A DNA stretch of 64,000 bases from Elusimicrobiota bacterium (lineage in GTDB: Bacteria; Elusimicrobiota; Elusimicrobia; UBA1565): NCBI GenBank assembly GCA_016196755.1, contig JACPXC010000023.1:1-64000 (forward strand), in the 5' to 3' direction. Position 1 is the first letter of the stretch. Every line of letters begins with the position of its first letter. This document shows, one piece after another, positions 1-9,871 of the stretch. The notes beneath the pieces are model-generated. The model had not been told where the DNA came from. It saw only the letters and a list, made by a program, of their open reading frames with translations, and did no database searches. The position numbers and the translations under genes are program-made.

Positions 1-134
1 ATACGGTATCCTGGGACCGCGCACGCTGCGCAATGAAGACCATCGTTAAGCCGTGTGCGGGAAATCCGCCAGCACGGTTTGAAAGGGGGTTTCTGGAAAC
101 CGGGTCCAAACGGATACCGGCGCCAGATTTCTAC
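1..134 (+). mobile_element. Probable 3' end of a group II intron (domain V and VI region)
   Basis: Positions 48-80 fold like a group II intron domain V. The lower helix pairs AAGCCGTGT with GCACGGTTT, and it starts with the AGC catalytic-triad bases. The upper stem is GCGG/CCGC, closed by a GAAAU loop, and two bases (CA) bulge on the 3' side. The following segment ends in TTTCTACC, as bacterial introns often end in AY. A reading frame over positions 2-49 stops at TAA exactly where the domain V element begins, as expected for the last codons of an intron-encoded protein, but 15 codons are too few to identify it. The rest of the intron would lie upstream of the window. The upper stem is one base shorter than the usual form. 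A chance hairpin remains possible. Confidence 0.5.
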
Positions 135-136
135 CA

Positions 137-1521
<1,385 letters not shown>

Positions 1522-1525
<4 letters not shown>

Positions 1526-2751
1526 GCCCACGACCCTCGACTCTGGCGTTGATCCTGGCCGGCGGCCGCGGCGAACGCCTGGGGCCGCTCACCGTCCACC
1601 GCGCCAAGCCCGCCGTCCATTTCGGGGGGACCTACCGCATCGTGGACTTCGCGGTGTCGAACTGCATCAACTCGGGGCTCAACAGGATCCTGGTGCCGAT
1701 CCAGTACCGCTCGCGCTCTCTCAATACCCACATCCGCGACGGCCTCTCGCGCTACTTCAACTCCGCGCGCGGGGAGTTCATCGAGCCGCTCCCGCCCCAG
1801 CAGCGCGAGGGCGAGCACTGGTACACCGGGACGGCCGACGCCGTATACCAGAACCTCTTCGCGGTGCGTGAGGAGGAGCCCGAGCTCGTGCTGATCCTGG
1901 CCGGCGACCACATCTACAAGATGGACTACCGCCACATGATCGACTTCCACCTGGCGCAGGGCGCCGAGGCCACCTGCGGCGCCGTCGAGGTCCCGCGCGG
2001 CGAGGCCTCCTCCTTCGGCGTCCTGGCCGTCGACGAGGCCGATCGCATCATCGAGTTTCAGGAGAAGCCCAAAGAGCCCAAGGCCGTCCCCGGCGATCCG
2101 GAGACCTGCCTGGCCTCGATGGGGATCTACGTCTTCCGGGCCCGCACGCTCTACGAACTGCTCGAGCACGACGCCGAGGACCCCGACTCGTCGCACGACT
2201 TCGGCCGCGACATCGTGCCCAAGATGCTGGGCGCCCGGCCGCTCTACGCCTTCCGCTTCGTCGACGAGAACAAGAAGGAGCGCAAGTACTGGCGCGACGT
2301 GGGGACCATCGACGCGTTCTACGAGGCCAACCTCGACTTGGTCAGCGTGGACCCCCAGCTCAACCTCTACGACCCGGCGTGGCCGATCTACACGCGGCTC
2401 AACCCCCTGCCGCCGCCCAAGTTCGTGTTCGAGGACGAGGGCGACGACGGCCGGGTCGGGGCGGCCACCGACTCCCTGGTCTCGCCGGGCTGCATCGTCT
2501 CCGGCGGCCGGGTGCGGCGCTCGGTGCTCTCGCCCGGCTGCCGGATCAACAGCTACGCCTTGGTCGAGGACTCCGTGCTCTTCGACAACGTCTACATCGG
2601 GCGCCGCGCCAAGGTCCGGCGCGCCATCATAGACAAGGACGTGCGCATCCCCGAGGGGGCGACGGTGGGCTTCGATCTCGAGGAGGACCGCAAGCGCTTC
2701 ACGGTCACCGCGGGCGGCGTGGTCGTCATCCCCAAAGGCGCCGTCCTTTGA
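1522..2751 (+). CDS. glgC: Glucose-1-phosphate adenylyltransferase
   Basis: Makes ADP-glucose from glucose-1-phosphate and ATP, the committed step of bacterial glycogen synthesis. The 409 residues begin with the nucleotidyltransferase loop LILAGGRGERLGPLT. They continue through KPAVHFGGTYRIVDF, the catalytic ILAGDHIYKMDY and EKPKEPK segments, and YWRDVGTIDAFYEANLDL. They end in a left-handed beta-helix rich in hexapeptide-like turns (SPGCRINSYALVEDSVLFDNVYIG). The start codon overlaps the fumC stop by four bases. No other glycogen gene is in the window, so its partners must lie elsewhere. Annotation is secure; the allosteric effectors cannot be read from the sequence. Confidence 0.95.
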
Positions 2752-2755
2752 CCGC

Positions 2756-3889
2756 GTGAATATGCGCCCGCCGGGCCGCCGCTGCCGGGTCCGGGACCTG
2801 GGGCTCAAGATCGGCCGCTTCCCGACCGGGCGCTTCAACGCCATCACCGACGTCCCGCGCGTGCTCGTGGGGCACTCCACGATCATCCGGGGCTCGGGGG
2901 CGCTCAAGCCCGGCAGCGGCCCGGTGCGCACCGGCGTCACCGCCATCCTCCCCAACGCCCACAACGTCTATCTCGAGCGCGTGGCCGGCAGCGGCTTCGT
3001 CCTCAACGGGGCCGGCGAGCTCTCGGGCCTCACCCAGGTCATGGAGTGGGGCCTCATCGAGACCCCGATCCTGCTCACCAACTCGCTCTCGGTGGGCACC
3101 TGCTCCGAGGCGCTGGTCAACCACATGGTCCAGCGCTACCCCGGCATGGGGGTCAAGTCCGACGTCGTCCTGCCGCTGGTCGGCGAGTGCGACGACTCTT
3201 GGCTCAACGACATCGCCGGCCGCCACGTGCGCGCCGAGCACGTCTTCCAGGCCATCGCCGACGCCAAGTCGGGGCCCGTGCTCGAAGGAGCGGTGGGGGG
3301 CGGGACCGGGATGGTGACCTGCGACTTGAAGGGCGGCATCGGGTCCTCGTCGCGCCGGGTCAAGACCGGCGAGCACACCTACACGATCGGGGTCCTCGTG
3401 ATGACGAACTTCGGGACGCTCGAGGACCTGCGGGTCGACGGGATCCCGGCCGGGCGCATGCTGGCCGAGCGCTTCGCCCACCTCTCGCGCCGGCGCGAGA
3501 ACTACGGCAGCATCATCGCCGTCCTGGCCACCGACGCCCCGCTCCTGCCGCATCATCTGCAGCGCCTGGCCAAGCGCGTGGCGCTCGGGATCGGCCGGAC
3601 CGGCTCCTACGCGGCCCACGGCTCGGGCGAGATCGTCCTGGCTTTCTCGAGCGCCAACACGATCCCGCGCAAGAACCCTAAGATGCTCTATCGGATGAAG
3701 ATCCTGCTCGATGACTGCATGGACCCGCTCTACGAGGCCGCCATCCACGCCAGCGAGGAGGCCATCCTCAACGCCCTGTGCATGGCCAGCGACATGACCG
3801 GGGTCGACGACCACTTCGTGCCGGCGCTGCCGCTCGGGGCCGTCGCCGAGATGATCGCGCGGCGCGACGCCGCGCTCAAGGGGGCTTAA
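2756..3889 (+). CDS. P1 family peptidase (DmpA/BapA-like aminopeptidase)
   Basis: This is a self-processing N-terminal-nucleophile aminopeptidase of the DmpA family (D-/L-aminopeptidase or beta-aminopeptidase). These are cleaved between a Gly and a Ser into two subunits. Family hallmarks are the N-terminal ITDVPRVLVGHSTI, GAVGGGTGM followed by KGGIGSSSR, and NYGSIIAVLATDAPLLPHH. In the last motif, Gly251-Ser252 is the expected cleavage site and Ser252 the nucleophile, close to Ser250 of DmpA. It is 377 residues with no signal peptide, so probably cytoplasmic. The GTG start lies four bases after the glgC stop, with an in-frame ATG two codons later. Substrate specificity is unknown. It sits in one operon with glgC and the cyclase downstream. 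Confidence 0.85.
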   Translation: MNMRPPGRRCRVRDLGLKIGRFPTGRFNAITDVPRVLVGHSTIIRGSGALKPGSGPVRTGVTAILPNAHNVYLERVAGSGFVLNGAGELSGLTQVMEWGLIETPILLTNSLSVGTCSEALVNHMVQRYPGMGVKSDVVLPLVGECDDSWLNDIAGRHVRAEHVFQAIADAKSGPVLEGAVGGGTGMVTCDLKGGIGSSSRRVKTGEHTYTIGVLVMTNFGTLEDLRVDGIPAGRMLAERFAHLSRRRENYGSIIAVLATDAPLLPHHLQRLAKRVALGIGRTGSYAAHGSGEIVLAFSSANTIPRKNPKMLYRMKILLDDCMDPLYEAAIHASEEAILNALCMASDMTGVDDHFVPALPLGAVAEMIARRDAALKGA

Positions 3890-3891
3890 GC

Positions 3892-5133
3892 GTGCCCGTC
3901 ACCCGACACCTGACCATCCTCCTCACCGATATAAAAGGCTTCACCGACAAGACCTCGCACAAGAGCCGCGCGGCGATCCAGGAACTGCTCGACGAGCACC
4001 GCGACATCGTCCTGCCCGTCCTAGAGAAGGGCGGCGGGAAGCTCGTGAAGACCATCGGCGACGCGTTCCTCATGACCTTCGAGAGCCCCACCGACGCCGT
4101 CCTGGCCGGGATCGCCGTTCAGGAGGGTCTGCGTCAGCGCAACGAGGGGAAGGCCGAGGCCGATCGCATCGAGGTCCGCATCGCCATCAACGCCGGCGAG
4201 GTCAACCTCGCCGAGGGCGACATCTTCGGCGAGCCGGTCAACATCACCGCGCGCATCGAGGGCATGGCCGAGGCCGGCGAGGTGACCTTCACCGAGGCCG
4301 TCTACCTGGCCATGAACAAGAACGAGGTCCCCTCCAGCGAGGTGGGCCTCTGGCAGCTCAAGGGCATCCCGGAGAAGATCCGCGTCTACAAAGTGCGCCG
4401 CGAGACGCCGATCGGCTCGGGCCAGATGCCTCCCCCCAAGGCGCCCGCCCGTGAGGCGGGGCCGAAGGCCGTGCCGGCCCTCGCGGAGGCGCCGGTCCCG
4501 GCCGCCGCCGGGGTCCCGTCCGGGTCGTCCGGGCCGAAGTTATCGCGGCGAGCCCTGGCCACCGCGGTCGACTTCTTTATCTGCGGGGTCCTCGCAGGGG
4601 TCTTCGCGGGCGGGGACTCGACGCGGGCCAACTACCGAGTCAGCCGGAAGGCCAAGGTCAGCGTCTCCTCGTCGACCGTCAAAGCGGGCGGGGGCCTGAG
4701 CATCCGCGGCGACGACGGGACGGAACTGCGCATCGACGCCACCGGCGTCCACGTCAAGGACAGGGACGGCAAGGTCCACGTCGGCTCGGACGGCCTGTCG
4801 ATGCGCGAGGACGAGGACGAGAACGAGGACGGCGTCCGCGTCGAGCACCGCGGGAAGTCCCGCAAGGACAAGCTCTTCCCGTTCGTCTGGCTGCTGCTCA
4901 ACGCCGCCACCCTGGCGGCCTGGAGCCAGACCCCGGGCAAGAAGCTCCTCGGCCTGCGCGTGGTGCGTGCCGCGGACGGTTCGGCCCTCGACGGGAAGAC
5001 CGCCCTGCTGCGCTCCCTGTTCACCCTGCTCTCGGGCGCCGCCGCCGGCCTGGGCTACCTCTGGTGCCTGTTCGAGAAGGACCGCCGCGGCTGGCACGAC
5101 CTTCTGGCAGGAACCAAGGTCGTCGCGCAGTAG
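3892..5133 (+). CDS. Class III nucleotide cyclase fused to an RDD membrane domain
   Basis: Residues 1-180 are a class III adenylate/guanylate cyclase domain. Metal ligands are Asp13 (LLTDIKGFT) and Asp57 (KTIGDAF). The purine-selecting pair looks like Lys53/Asp110 (adenylate type), and Asn117/Arg121 (PVNITAR) supply the transition-state residues. A Pro/Ala linker leads to an RDD membrane domain: a first hydrophobic segment after RRALATAVD, and later the RDD hallmarks QTPGKKLLGLRVV and RRGWHDLLAGTKVV. Between the first and second membrane segments lies an insert of about 110 residues rich in Asp, Glu and Gly, probably outside the membrane. RDD domains are usually transporter-like, so this suggests a membrane-controlled cyclase. 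GTG start two bases after the preceding stop. Confidence 0.85.
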   Translation: MPVTRHLTILLTDIKGFTDKTSHKSRAAIQELLDEHRDIVLPVLEKGGGKLVKTIGDAFLMTFESPTDAVLAGIAVQEGLRQRNEGKAEADRIEVRIAINAGEVNLAEGDIFGEPVNITARIEGMAEAGEVTFTEAVYLAMNKNEVPSSEVGLWQLKGIPEKIRVYKVRRETPIGSGQMPPPKAPAREAGPKAVPALAEAPVPAAAGVPSGSSGPKLSRRALATAVDFFICGVLAGVFAGGDSTRANYRVSRKAKVSVSSSTVKAGGGLSIRGDDGTELRIDATGVHVKDRDGKVHVGSDGLSMREDEDENEDGVRVEHRGKSRKDKLFPFVWLLLNAATLAAWSQTPGKKLLGLRVVRAADGSALDGKTALLRSLFTLLSGAAAGLGYLWCLFEKDRRGWHDLLAGTKVVAQ

Positions 5134-5703
5134 ATGCTCCGGACGGTCGGCCTCCTCGCCTTGGCGGCCTGGGCCGCCCCCCACGCCCCCGCTCCCTCGG
5201 CCCCGCTGGACGCGGTCAGCGAGCGGATCCGGACCTCGTCGCGCGATCTCAACGGCCATATCCAGAGGCTCGGGGACCTGACCGCCCAGCATGCGGGCGA
5301 GGACCCGCCGGCCGAGAGCCTGCGCTCGAAGCTCCGCGCCGCCGTGGCCGACGAGGCCGACCGCCTGCACGACCTGCTCGACGAGTTCTGGCAGCTCGAG
5401 GACCAGGGCCGCATGGCGAAGGGCGCGGCGATCCTCTCCCAGATGCTGGCCGGAAAGGCCCGTACCGAGAGCGCCCGCGCTGTCATGGACACCCAGGGGC
5501 CGATGGACTTCGACGAGAGCGCGAAGCGGCTGGTCGCCAACGCCGCTCGGGCCCTCGAGCGCGAGGCGAGCGCCTACCGCAAGGCCGGTGCGCGGCGGGA
5601 CTTGGCTCGCGGCCGGAGGCTGCGCGACGCGGCCTGGGCCGGTGTGGCCGGCGCGGTCCTCACGGGGCTGGCCGCGGCGTTCATCCTGCGCCGGGCCGGC
5701 TGA
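5134..5703 (+). CDS. Hypothetical exported, membrane-anchored helical protein
   Basis: I do not recognise a family. The 189 residues start with a short signal-like segment (LLALAAWAAPHAPAP), followed by an amphipathic, charge-rich helical body from about residue 25 to 160. A single hydrophobic segment lies near the end (AWAGVAGAVLTGLAAAFIL), followed by RR. Topology is probably exported and then C-terminally anchored with a cytoplasmic tail. The ATG immediately follows the stop of the cyclase-RDD gene, so it is almost certainly co-transcribed and may work with that membrane protein (inference). Its 3' end overlaps the convergent CYTH gene by 23 bases. Confidence 0.65.
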   Translation: MLRTVGLLALAAWAAPHAPAPSAPLDAVSERIRTSSRDLNGHIQRLGDLTAQHAGEDPPAESLRSKLRAAVADEADRLHDLLDEFWQLEDQGRMAKGAAILSQMLAGKARTESARAVMDTQGPMDFDESAKRLVANAARALEREASAYRKAGARRDLARGRRLRDAAWAGVAGAVLTGLAAAFILRRAG

Positions 5704-6196
5704 GGTCGGCGTAGGCGCCGCGCACCAGGTCCCCGGGAGCGACCCCCAGCCGCGACAAGAGCGTCCGCGCCTCGGCTTCGCCGGAGGCGGCGTCCTCGCC
5801 GTCGCGCAGGACGACCTCGAGTTCGAGGAAGCGGCCGAGCCCGTCCACGTCGTCGAGATGGACGCGCGTGCGGCCGGACATGAAGAGGAGGCGCGTCTTG
5901 GCCACGAACGCCGCCTCGCCGAAGGCCGCGGCCAGGAGCCTCCGCGCGGCGTCCCCGTCGGCGACGTCGGCCCCCAGCCAATCCGAGGCCTTGGGGCCCG
6001 CCTCGTCGGCGCGGCGGTAAAAGATCAGGTAGGACGGGCCGGGCTCCTGGAGGCGCAGCTTGAGCCGCCCGTCGGGGCAGGGGAAGAAGGCGTCGCGCTG
6101 GCGGAGGAGCTGCGGCTCCCCCCACAGCTCCCGGGCTCGGGCGGACAGCCCGGGCCAATCGCTCACGCGCGCCTTGACCTCGACGTTGCGCGCCAT
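5681..6196 (-). CDS. CYTH-domain protein (class IV adenylyl cyclase / thiamine triphosphatase fold)
   Basis: The 171 residues start with the CYTH signature VEVKAR (the ExExK-type metal and phosphate binding strand). Alternating basic and acidic strands typical of the tunnel fold follow: RLKLRLQEPG, YLIFYRRADEAGPKASDW, TRLLFMSGRTRVHLDDVDGLGRFLELEVVL. Members hydrolyse or cyclise triphosphates; class IV adenylyl cyclases (CyaB-like) have this size. Whether it makes cAMP or hydrolyses a triphosphate cannot be decided from sequence. The start overlaps the stop of the upstream class III cyclase gene by one base (TGATG), so two unrelated cyclase-type folds are translationally coupled. Confidence 0.8.
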   Translation of the reverse strand: MARNVEVKARVSDWPGLSARARELWGEPQLLRQRDAFFPCPDGRLKLRLQEPGPSYLIFYRRADEAGPKASDWLGADVADGDAARRLLAAAFGEAAFVAKTRLLFMSGRTRVHLDDVDGLGRFLELEVVLRDGEDAASGEAEARTLLSRLGVAPGDLVRGAYADLSRPGAG

Positions 6197-6819
6197 CAGG
6201 CGAGCAGCCGGTAGGCGGCCTTGGCTCCGGGCGGGGCCTTGGGCAGGCGGCGGAAGGCCAGGTCCTTGCGCCCCTTGAGCGCGGCGCGCACGCCCTCGGT
6301 GACCAAGACCTCGCCGGCCTTGGCGGTGTCCTCGCCGAGCTTGCTGGCCGCGTTGACCTCGGAGCCGAAGACGTCGCGGTCGGAGATGCGCAGCACGCGC
6401 CCGTATCCCAGGCCCAGGCAGAGCAGGACCTGCTCGGCGGGGGAGCGGCCCTCGTTGTAGCGCTGGGTAGCCTCCTGCATAGCACCCGCGCAGTCGACCG
6501 CCCGCGCGGCGGTGCGGAAGATCATCAGCATGCTGTCGCCTTCGGTCTTGAGCAGGATGCCGTCGAACTGCTCGAGGACGGGGACCAGGAGGCGCTGGGA
6601 TTCCTGGATGGTCTGCAGGAAGTGGATGATGCCGAACTCCGCCACGTTCCGGGAGAAGCCGGAGAGGTCCGTGAACATGACCGCCCAGGTCTCGCCGAAG
6701 AGGTCCCAGATGCGGCGGTCCACCGCGGCCTTGTCGGCGTTCGGGCTCAGGCGCTCGGTGATGAGCTTCTCGAGTCGGTCCTCCGAGGCGCTCTGCGCGA
6801 CGCGGGCGATGGTGGGCAT
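6196..6819 (-). CDS. Soluble class III cyclase-homology protein
   Basis: The 207-residue protein has a single cyclase homology domain. Metal-binding aspartates appear in VMFTDLSGFSRN and KTEGDSMLMIF. The usual N-x-x-A-R transition-state motif reads EVNAASKLGED, so Arg is replaced by Lys; activity may be altered or lost. The chosen ATG at 6819 has a GGAGGA ribosome site upstream and a TATCAT -10-like box further up. A longer frame upstream would run through the tRNA gene and is rejected. It is followed by the CYTH gene with a one-base overlap. Confidence 0.8.
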   Translation of the reverse strand: MPTIARVAQSASEDRLEKLITERLSPNADKAAVDRRIWDLFGETWAVMFTDLSGFSRNVAEFGIIHFLQTIQESQRLLVPVLEQFDGILLKTEGDSMLMIFRTAARAVDCAGAMQEATQRYNEGRSPAEQVLLCLGLGYGRVLRISDRDVFGSEVNAASKLGEDTAKAGEVLVTEGVRAALKGRKDLAFRRLPKAPPGAKAAYRLLA

Positions 6820-6876
6820 GTTCGTCCTCCGTTCCGAGCCTGATGATACTATTCCGGTCGGCTCGCGGTTAACTGC

Positions 6877-6882
6877 TAGAAT
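6877..6882 (+). promoter_or_regulatory. -10 box for tRNA-Leu
   Basis: TAGAAT lies seven bases before the mature 5' end of the tRNA, placing transcription start at or next to the first tRNA base. No good -35 hexamer is visible. Confidence 0.55.
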
Positions 6883-6889
6883 CGGGTCT

Positions 6890-6974
6890 GGGCGGGTGGC
6901 GAAACTGGTTAGACGCGACGGACTTAAAATCCGTTGGCCGTAAGGCCATGAGGGTTCGAGTCCCTCCCTGCCCA
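6890..6974 (+). tRNA. tRNA-Leu (anticodon UAA)
   Basis: An 85-base cloverleaf. The acceptor stem pairs GGGCGGG with CCTGCCC (one G-U pair), and the discriminator base is A, as expected for leucine. The D-arm is TGGCGAAACTGGTTAGACGCG. The anticodon loop reads CTTAAAA with anticodon TAA. A long variable arm (TGGCCGTAAGGCCA) marks a class II tRNA, and the T-arm AGGGTTCGAGTCCCT is canonical. CCA is not encoded. Confidence 0.96.
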
Positions 6975-6997
6975 TCTTTGACGACGTCCGAGGCACG

Positions 6998-7633
6998 ATG
7001 AGGAAAGAAGGCTTCCCGTTCATCCTGGTCGGTTTAGCGGTCGCCGCGGTCGGCGCCGTCGGCGTCTGCCGCGGGGCCCTGGGCGGCTGGGCGCTGGCCG
7101 CCCCGGGCGGAGCCTTCGCGGCCTTCTGCGCCTACTTCTTCCGCGACCCCGAGAGACCCCTGCCGGAGGACCCCGCGCGGGTGTTCTCGCCGGGCGACGG
7201 GAAGGTCATGACCGTGGGCCGAGAGGGTCCCGGGGAGACCGTCACGGTTCGCATCTTCCTCTCGGTGTTCGACGTTCACGTCCAGCGCCTCCCCTGCGCG
7301 GGGACGGTCGAGAAACTCCATTACCAGCCCGGCAAGTTCCACATGGCCATGGAGGCCGAGGCCCGCGAGAACGAGCGCTCGGTCCTTACGATAGCGGTCG
7401 AGGGGCGCCCCGAGAAGCTCGTGGTCGAGCAGATCGCCGGCTTCGTCGCCCGCCGAATCCTGACCTGGGTCAAGCCCGGGGACCGGGCGGTCGCCGGAGC
7501 GCGCTACGGCCTGATCCAGTTCGGGTCGCAGGCCGCCGTCCATCTGCCGGGGTCGGCCGAGGCGCTGGTCAAACCGGGGGACCGCGTCGTCGGAGGCGTC
7601 ACCCCGATAGCCCGATGGCTCCCGCCTTCCTGA
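6998..7633 (+). CDS. psd: Phosphatidylserine decarboxylase proenzyme
   Basis: Converts phosphatidylserine to phosphatidylethanolamine at the inner membrane. The 211-residue short-type enzyme has two hydrophobic segments at residues 7-25 and 29-48. The FSPGDGKV and IFLSVFDVHVQRLP motifs follow, and then the self-cleavage site FGSQAAVHLP, in which Gly176-Ser177 is cut and Ser177 becomes the pyruvoyl cofactor. Length and motifs fit the short Psd-related class found next to pssA. The next gene begins inside its last codons, so psd, a histidine kinase and pssA form one tightly overlapping operon. Confidence 0.93.
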   Translation: MRKEGFPFILVGLAVAAVGAVGVCRGALGGWALAAPGGAFAAFCAYFFRDPERPLPEDPARVFSPGDGKVMTVGREGPGETVTVRIFLSVFDVHVQRLPCAGTVEKLHYQPGKFHMAMEAEARENERSVLTIAVEGRPEKLVVEQIAGFVARRILTWVKPGDRAVAGARYGLIQFGSQAAVHLPGSAEALVKPGDRVVGGVTPIARWLPPS

Positions 7634-9129
7634 GGCCGGTGCGGGCCGCGTCCCGGCTCACGCTGCGCACCCGTGCGGCCCTGGTCGTCGGCCTCGTGGG
7701 GGTCTCCGCCTTCGGCGGGAGCGTGGCCTACCACATCCGGCGCACGGCCGACGCGGACCTGGCCGACAGCATGGCCGAGACCGTGGCCTTCCTGGCGAAT
7801 CTTCCCCCGCTCCAGGACGCTCTGCGCCGCTCCGAGCAGGAGACCCTCAAGTACATCATCAGCGGCAACCCGGCCTGGCGGGAGGCCCGCGAGGACGCCG
7901 AGGCCAAGGTCCGGCTCGAGCTCGAGGACCTGGCCCGGGCCGCCTCGGCCTCCGCCTCCGCGCGCGGCTCCGTGGCGGCCCTGCGTGTGTTCGTCACGGC
8001 GGCGCTCGAGGAACAGGACGCCTTGGAGCGCGAGTTCAGCGCCGGCCGCCTGAGCCGCTCTCGGGCCATGAAGGTGGCCTCCGAGTCAAAGGCCACCGAC
8101 GCCGCCATCCGGCGCATCGCCACCCTGCGCGAGCTCAACTACGACGGCGTCGCCCGGCTGGTGGCGGAGGGCCACCAGGCCTCCCGCGACGTCTTTGCCA
8201 TCATCATCCTGACCGGCACCGTGGCTGTCCTCCTCTTGATGTACGCGCTGCGGGTCTACCTGATCGGGCCCATCGAGGCGCTCGACGCCTGGGCCCGCGG
8301 CTGGTCCCCGGAGCGCCCGCTGGGGGCGCCCCCGCTCGGGGCCAGCCCCGAGGTGGCCGGTCTGTGCGAGTCGGTGACCGAGCTGGCTCGGCGCGCCGGC
8401 GAGCAGGTCCGTCAAGAGGCGGAGATGGCCAAGGTCAAGAGCCAGCTCGTCTCCACGCTCAGCCACGAGTTCAACAACGCGCTCAGCGTCATCCAGGGCG
8501 TCACGGTCCTCCTCGAGGAGACCGAGGGCAAGGAGACGCCGGAGGCGCGCGAGCGCTATTACTCGATGATCAAGGCCAATCTGCGCTCGATGAGCACCGA
8601 GATGCGCGCCCTCATCGAGATGGGCCGCCTCGAGGGCGGGCAGTTCGCGGTCCGGCCGCGCCGCATGGACGTCGGCTCGGTGCTGCGCGACTCGGCCGAG
8701 CGCCTGGGCATCCTCTCGGAGCGGCGCCGGCAGACGGTGACCGTGGAGGGGCCGGCGGTCCCGGTCCAGGTGCGCGCCGATCCCGAGGCGCTCTCGCTGG
8801 TGGCCACGAACCTGCTCTCCAACGCGATCAAGTACACTCCGGACGGCGGGAGCATCCGGGTCACGGTGGAGCCCTCGGGGGAGACGGTCCGGGTCTCGGT
8901 CAGGGACTCCGGCATCGGCATCGCTCCGTCGGACCATGAGAAGGTGTTCGGCGGCTACTACCGGACCTCCGCGGGCCAAGCCCAGGCGAAGGGCTTCGGG
9001 GTGGGACTGGCGCTGGCGCGCCGCATCGTAGAGGCGCACGGCTCCCGCCTGGCCCTTGAGAGCGAGCCGGGCAAGGGTTCCATTTTCTCGTTCGAATTGC
9101 CGCGTTGGACGGAGGGAATGGATGGATAA
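7615..9129 (+). CDS. Membrane sensor histidine kinase
   Basis: The 504 residues contain a transmembrane segment at about 22-42, a roughly 150-residue periplasmic helical sensor and a second membrane segment at about 193-213. A linker leads to the HisKA domain with phospho-acceptor His284 (STLSHEFNNALSVIQG). The ATP-binding domain has an N-box (VATNLLSNAIKYTPDGG), a G1 box (VRDSGIGIAP) and a G2 box (KGFGVGLALARRIVEAHGS). It lies between psd and pssA, overlapping psd by 19 bases and pssA by 8. No response regulator is adjacent; the nearest is the single-domain receiver at 19473-19907. A role in monitoring membrane lipid state is attractive but is inference only. Confidence 0.9.
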   Translation: MAPAFLRPVRAASRLTLRTRAALVVGLVGVSAFGGSVAYHIRRTADADLADSMAETVAFLANLPPLQDALRRSEQETLKYIISGNPAWREAREDAEAKVRLELEDLARAASASASARGSVAALRVFVTAALEEQDALEREFSAGRLSRSRAMKVASESKATDAAIRRIATLRELNYDGVARLVAEGHQASRDVFAIIILTGTVAVLLLMYALRVYLIGPIEALDAWARGWSPERPLGAPPLGASPEVAGLCESVTELARRAGEQVRQEAEMAKVKSQLVSTLSHEFNNALSVIQGVTVLLEETEGKETPEARERYYSMIKANLRSMSTEMRALIEMGRLEGGQFAVRPRRMDVGSVLRDSAERLGILSERRRQTVTVEGPAVPVQVRADPEALSLVATNLLSNAIKYTPDGGSIRVTVEPSGETVRVSVRDSGIGIAPSDHEKVFGGYYRTSAGQAQAKGFGVGLALARRIVEAHGSRLALESEPGKGSIFSFELPRWTEGMDG

Positions 9130-9871
9130 GGCCAAACTCAAGCGCTCGGGCCAAGTCCTCGCCCCATCGGTCTTCACGATGGGGAACATGGCCTGCGGCT
9201 TCTACGCTTTGAATGCCGCCAACGCCGGGTTGTTCTCGGCCGCGGCCACCGCCGTCCTGGCCGGCATCGCCTTCGACATGCTCGACGGGCGCGTGGCCCG
9301 GCTCGTGCACGGGGAGAGCTCCTTCGGCGTGGAGTTCGACTCGCTGGCCGATTTTCTGACCTTCGGTGTGGCCCCCGCCCACATGATGTGCCAGCTCCTG
9401 CTCAAGGACTACGGGGTCTGGGGTTACGTCGTGGCCTTCGTCTTTGCGCTCTGCGGCGGCCTGCGCTTGGCGCGCTTCAACGCCGTGGCCCAGTCGGGCC
9501 AGGGCTCCAAGACCCACTTCACCGGCCTGCCGATTCCGGCCGCGGCGGGCGTGGTGGCCACCTTCGTCCTCCTTTATGAGATGGTGGAGGCGGCCGACCC
9601 GTCGAACCCGCTGGGGGTCTTCATGGCCGCCATCCCGCGCCTGGCCGGGGCGGGGCCGTTCTTCATGGCCATCCTGAGCTTCCTGATGGTCTCAACGATC
9701 CCCTACGAGGCCTTCAAGCAGACCGACCTGCTCCTGCCCGCCAACCGGCCGCTGTTGGCGGTCGTCCTGGCGGCGCTGACGGCGCTCTACCTGTGGCCGA
9801 CGCGGGCGCTGTTTTTTATCTCGCTGCTCTACGCGCTTTCGGGCGTGGTGGGGTTGGCGAGGCGGCGCTAG
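9122..9871 (+). CDS. pssA: CDP-diacylglycerol-serine O-phosphatidyltransferase
   Basis: Makes phosphatidylserine from CDP-diacylglycerol and serine, the substrate for Psd upstream. The 249-residue polytopic membrane protein carries the complete CDP-alcohol phosphotransferase motif from Asp52: D52xxD55G56xxA59R60, then Gly69, Asp73 and Asp77. The N-terminal SVFTMGNMACGFYAL is typical of type II PssA. The ATG chosen lies within the last codons of the kinase gene; longer in-frame starts would overlap it further. The stop overlaps the convergent M48 gene by a few bases. Confidence 0.93.
   Translation: MDKAKLKRSGQVLAPSVFTMGNMACGFYALNAANAGLFSAAATAVLAGIAFDMLDGRVARLVHGESSFGVEFDSLADFLTFGVAPAHMMCQLLLKDYGVWGYVVAFVFALCGGLRLARFNAVAQSGQGSKTHFTGLPIPAAAGVVATFVLLYEMVEAADPSNPLGVFMAAIPRLAGAGPFFMAILSFLMVSTIPYEAFKQTDLLLPANRPLLAVVLAALTALYLWPTRALFFISLLYALSGVVGLARRR

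Noticed and set aside
6820..7023. Longer start for the soluble cyclase
   Set aside because: Would run through the tRNA-Leu gene; a start with a ribosome site exists at 6819.
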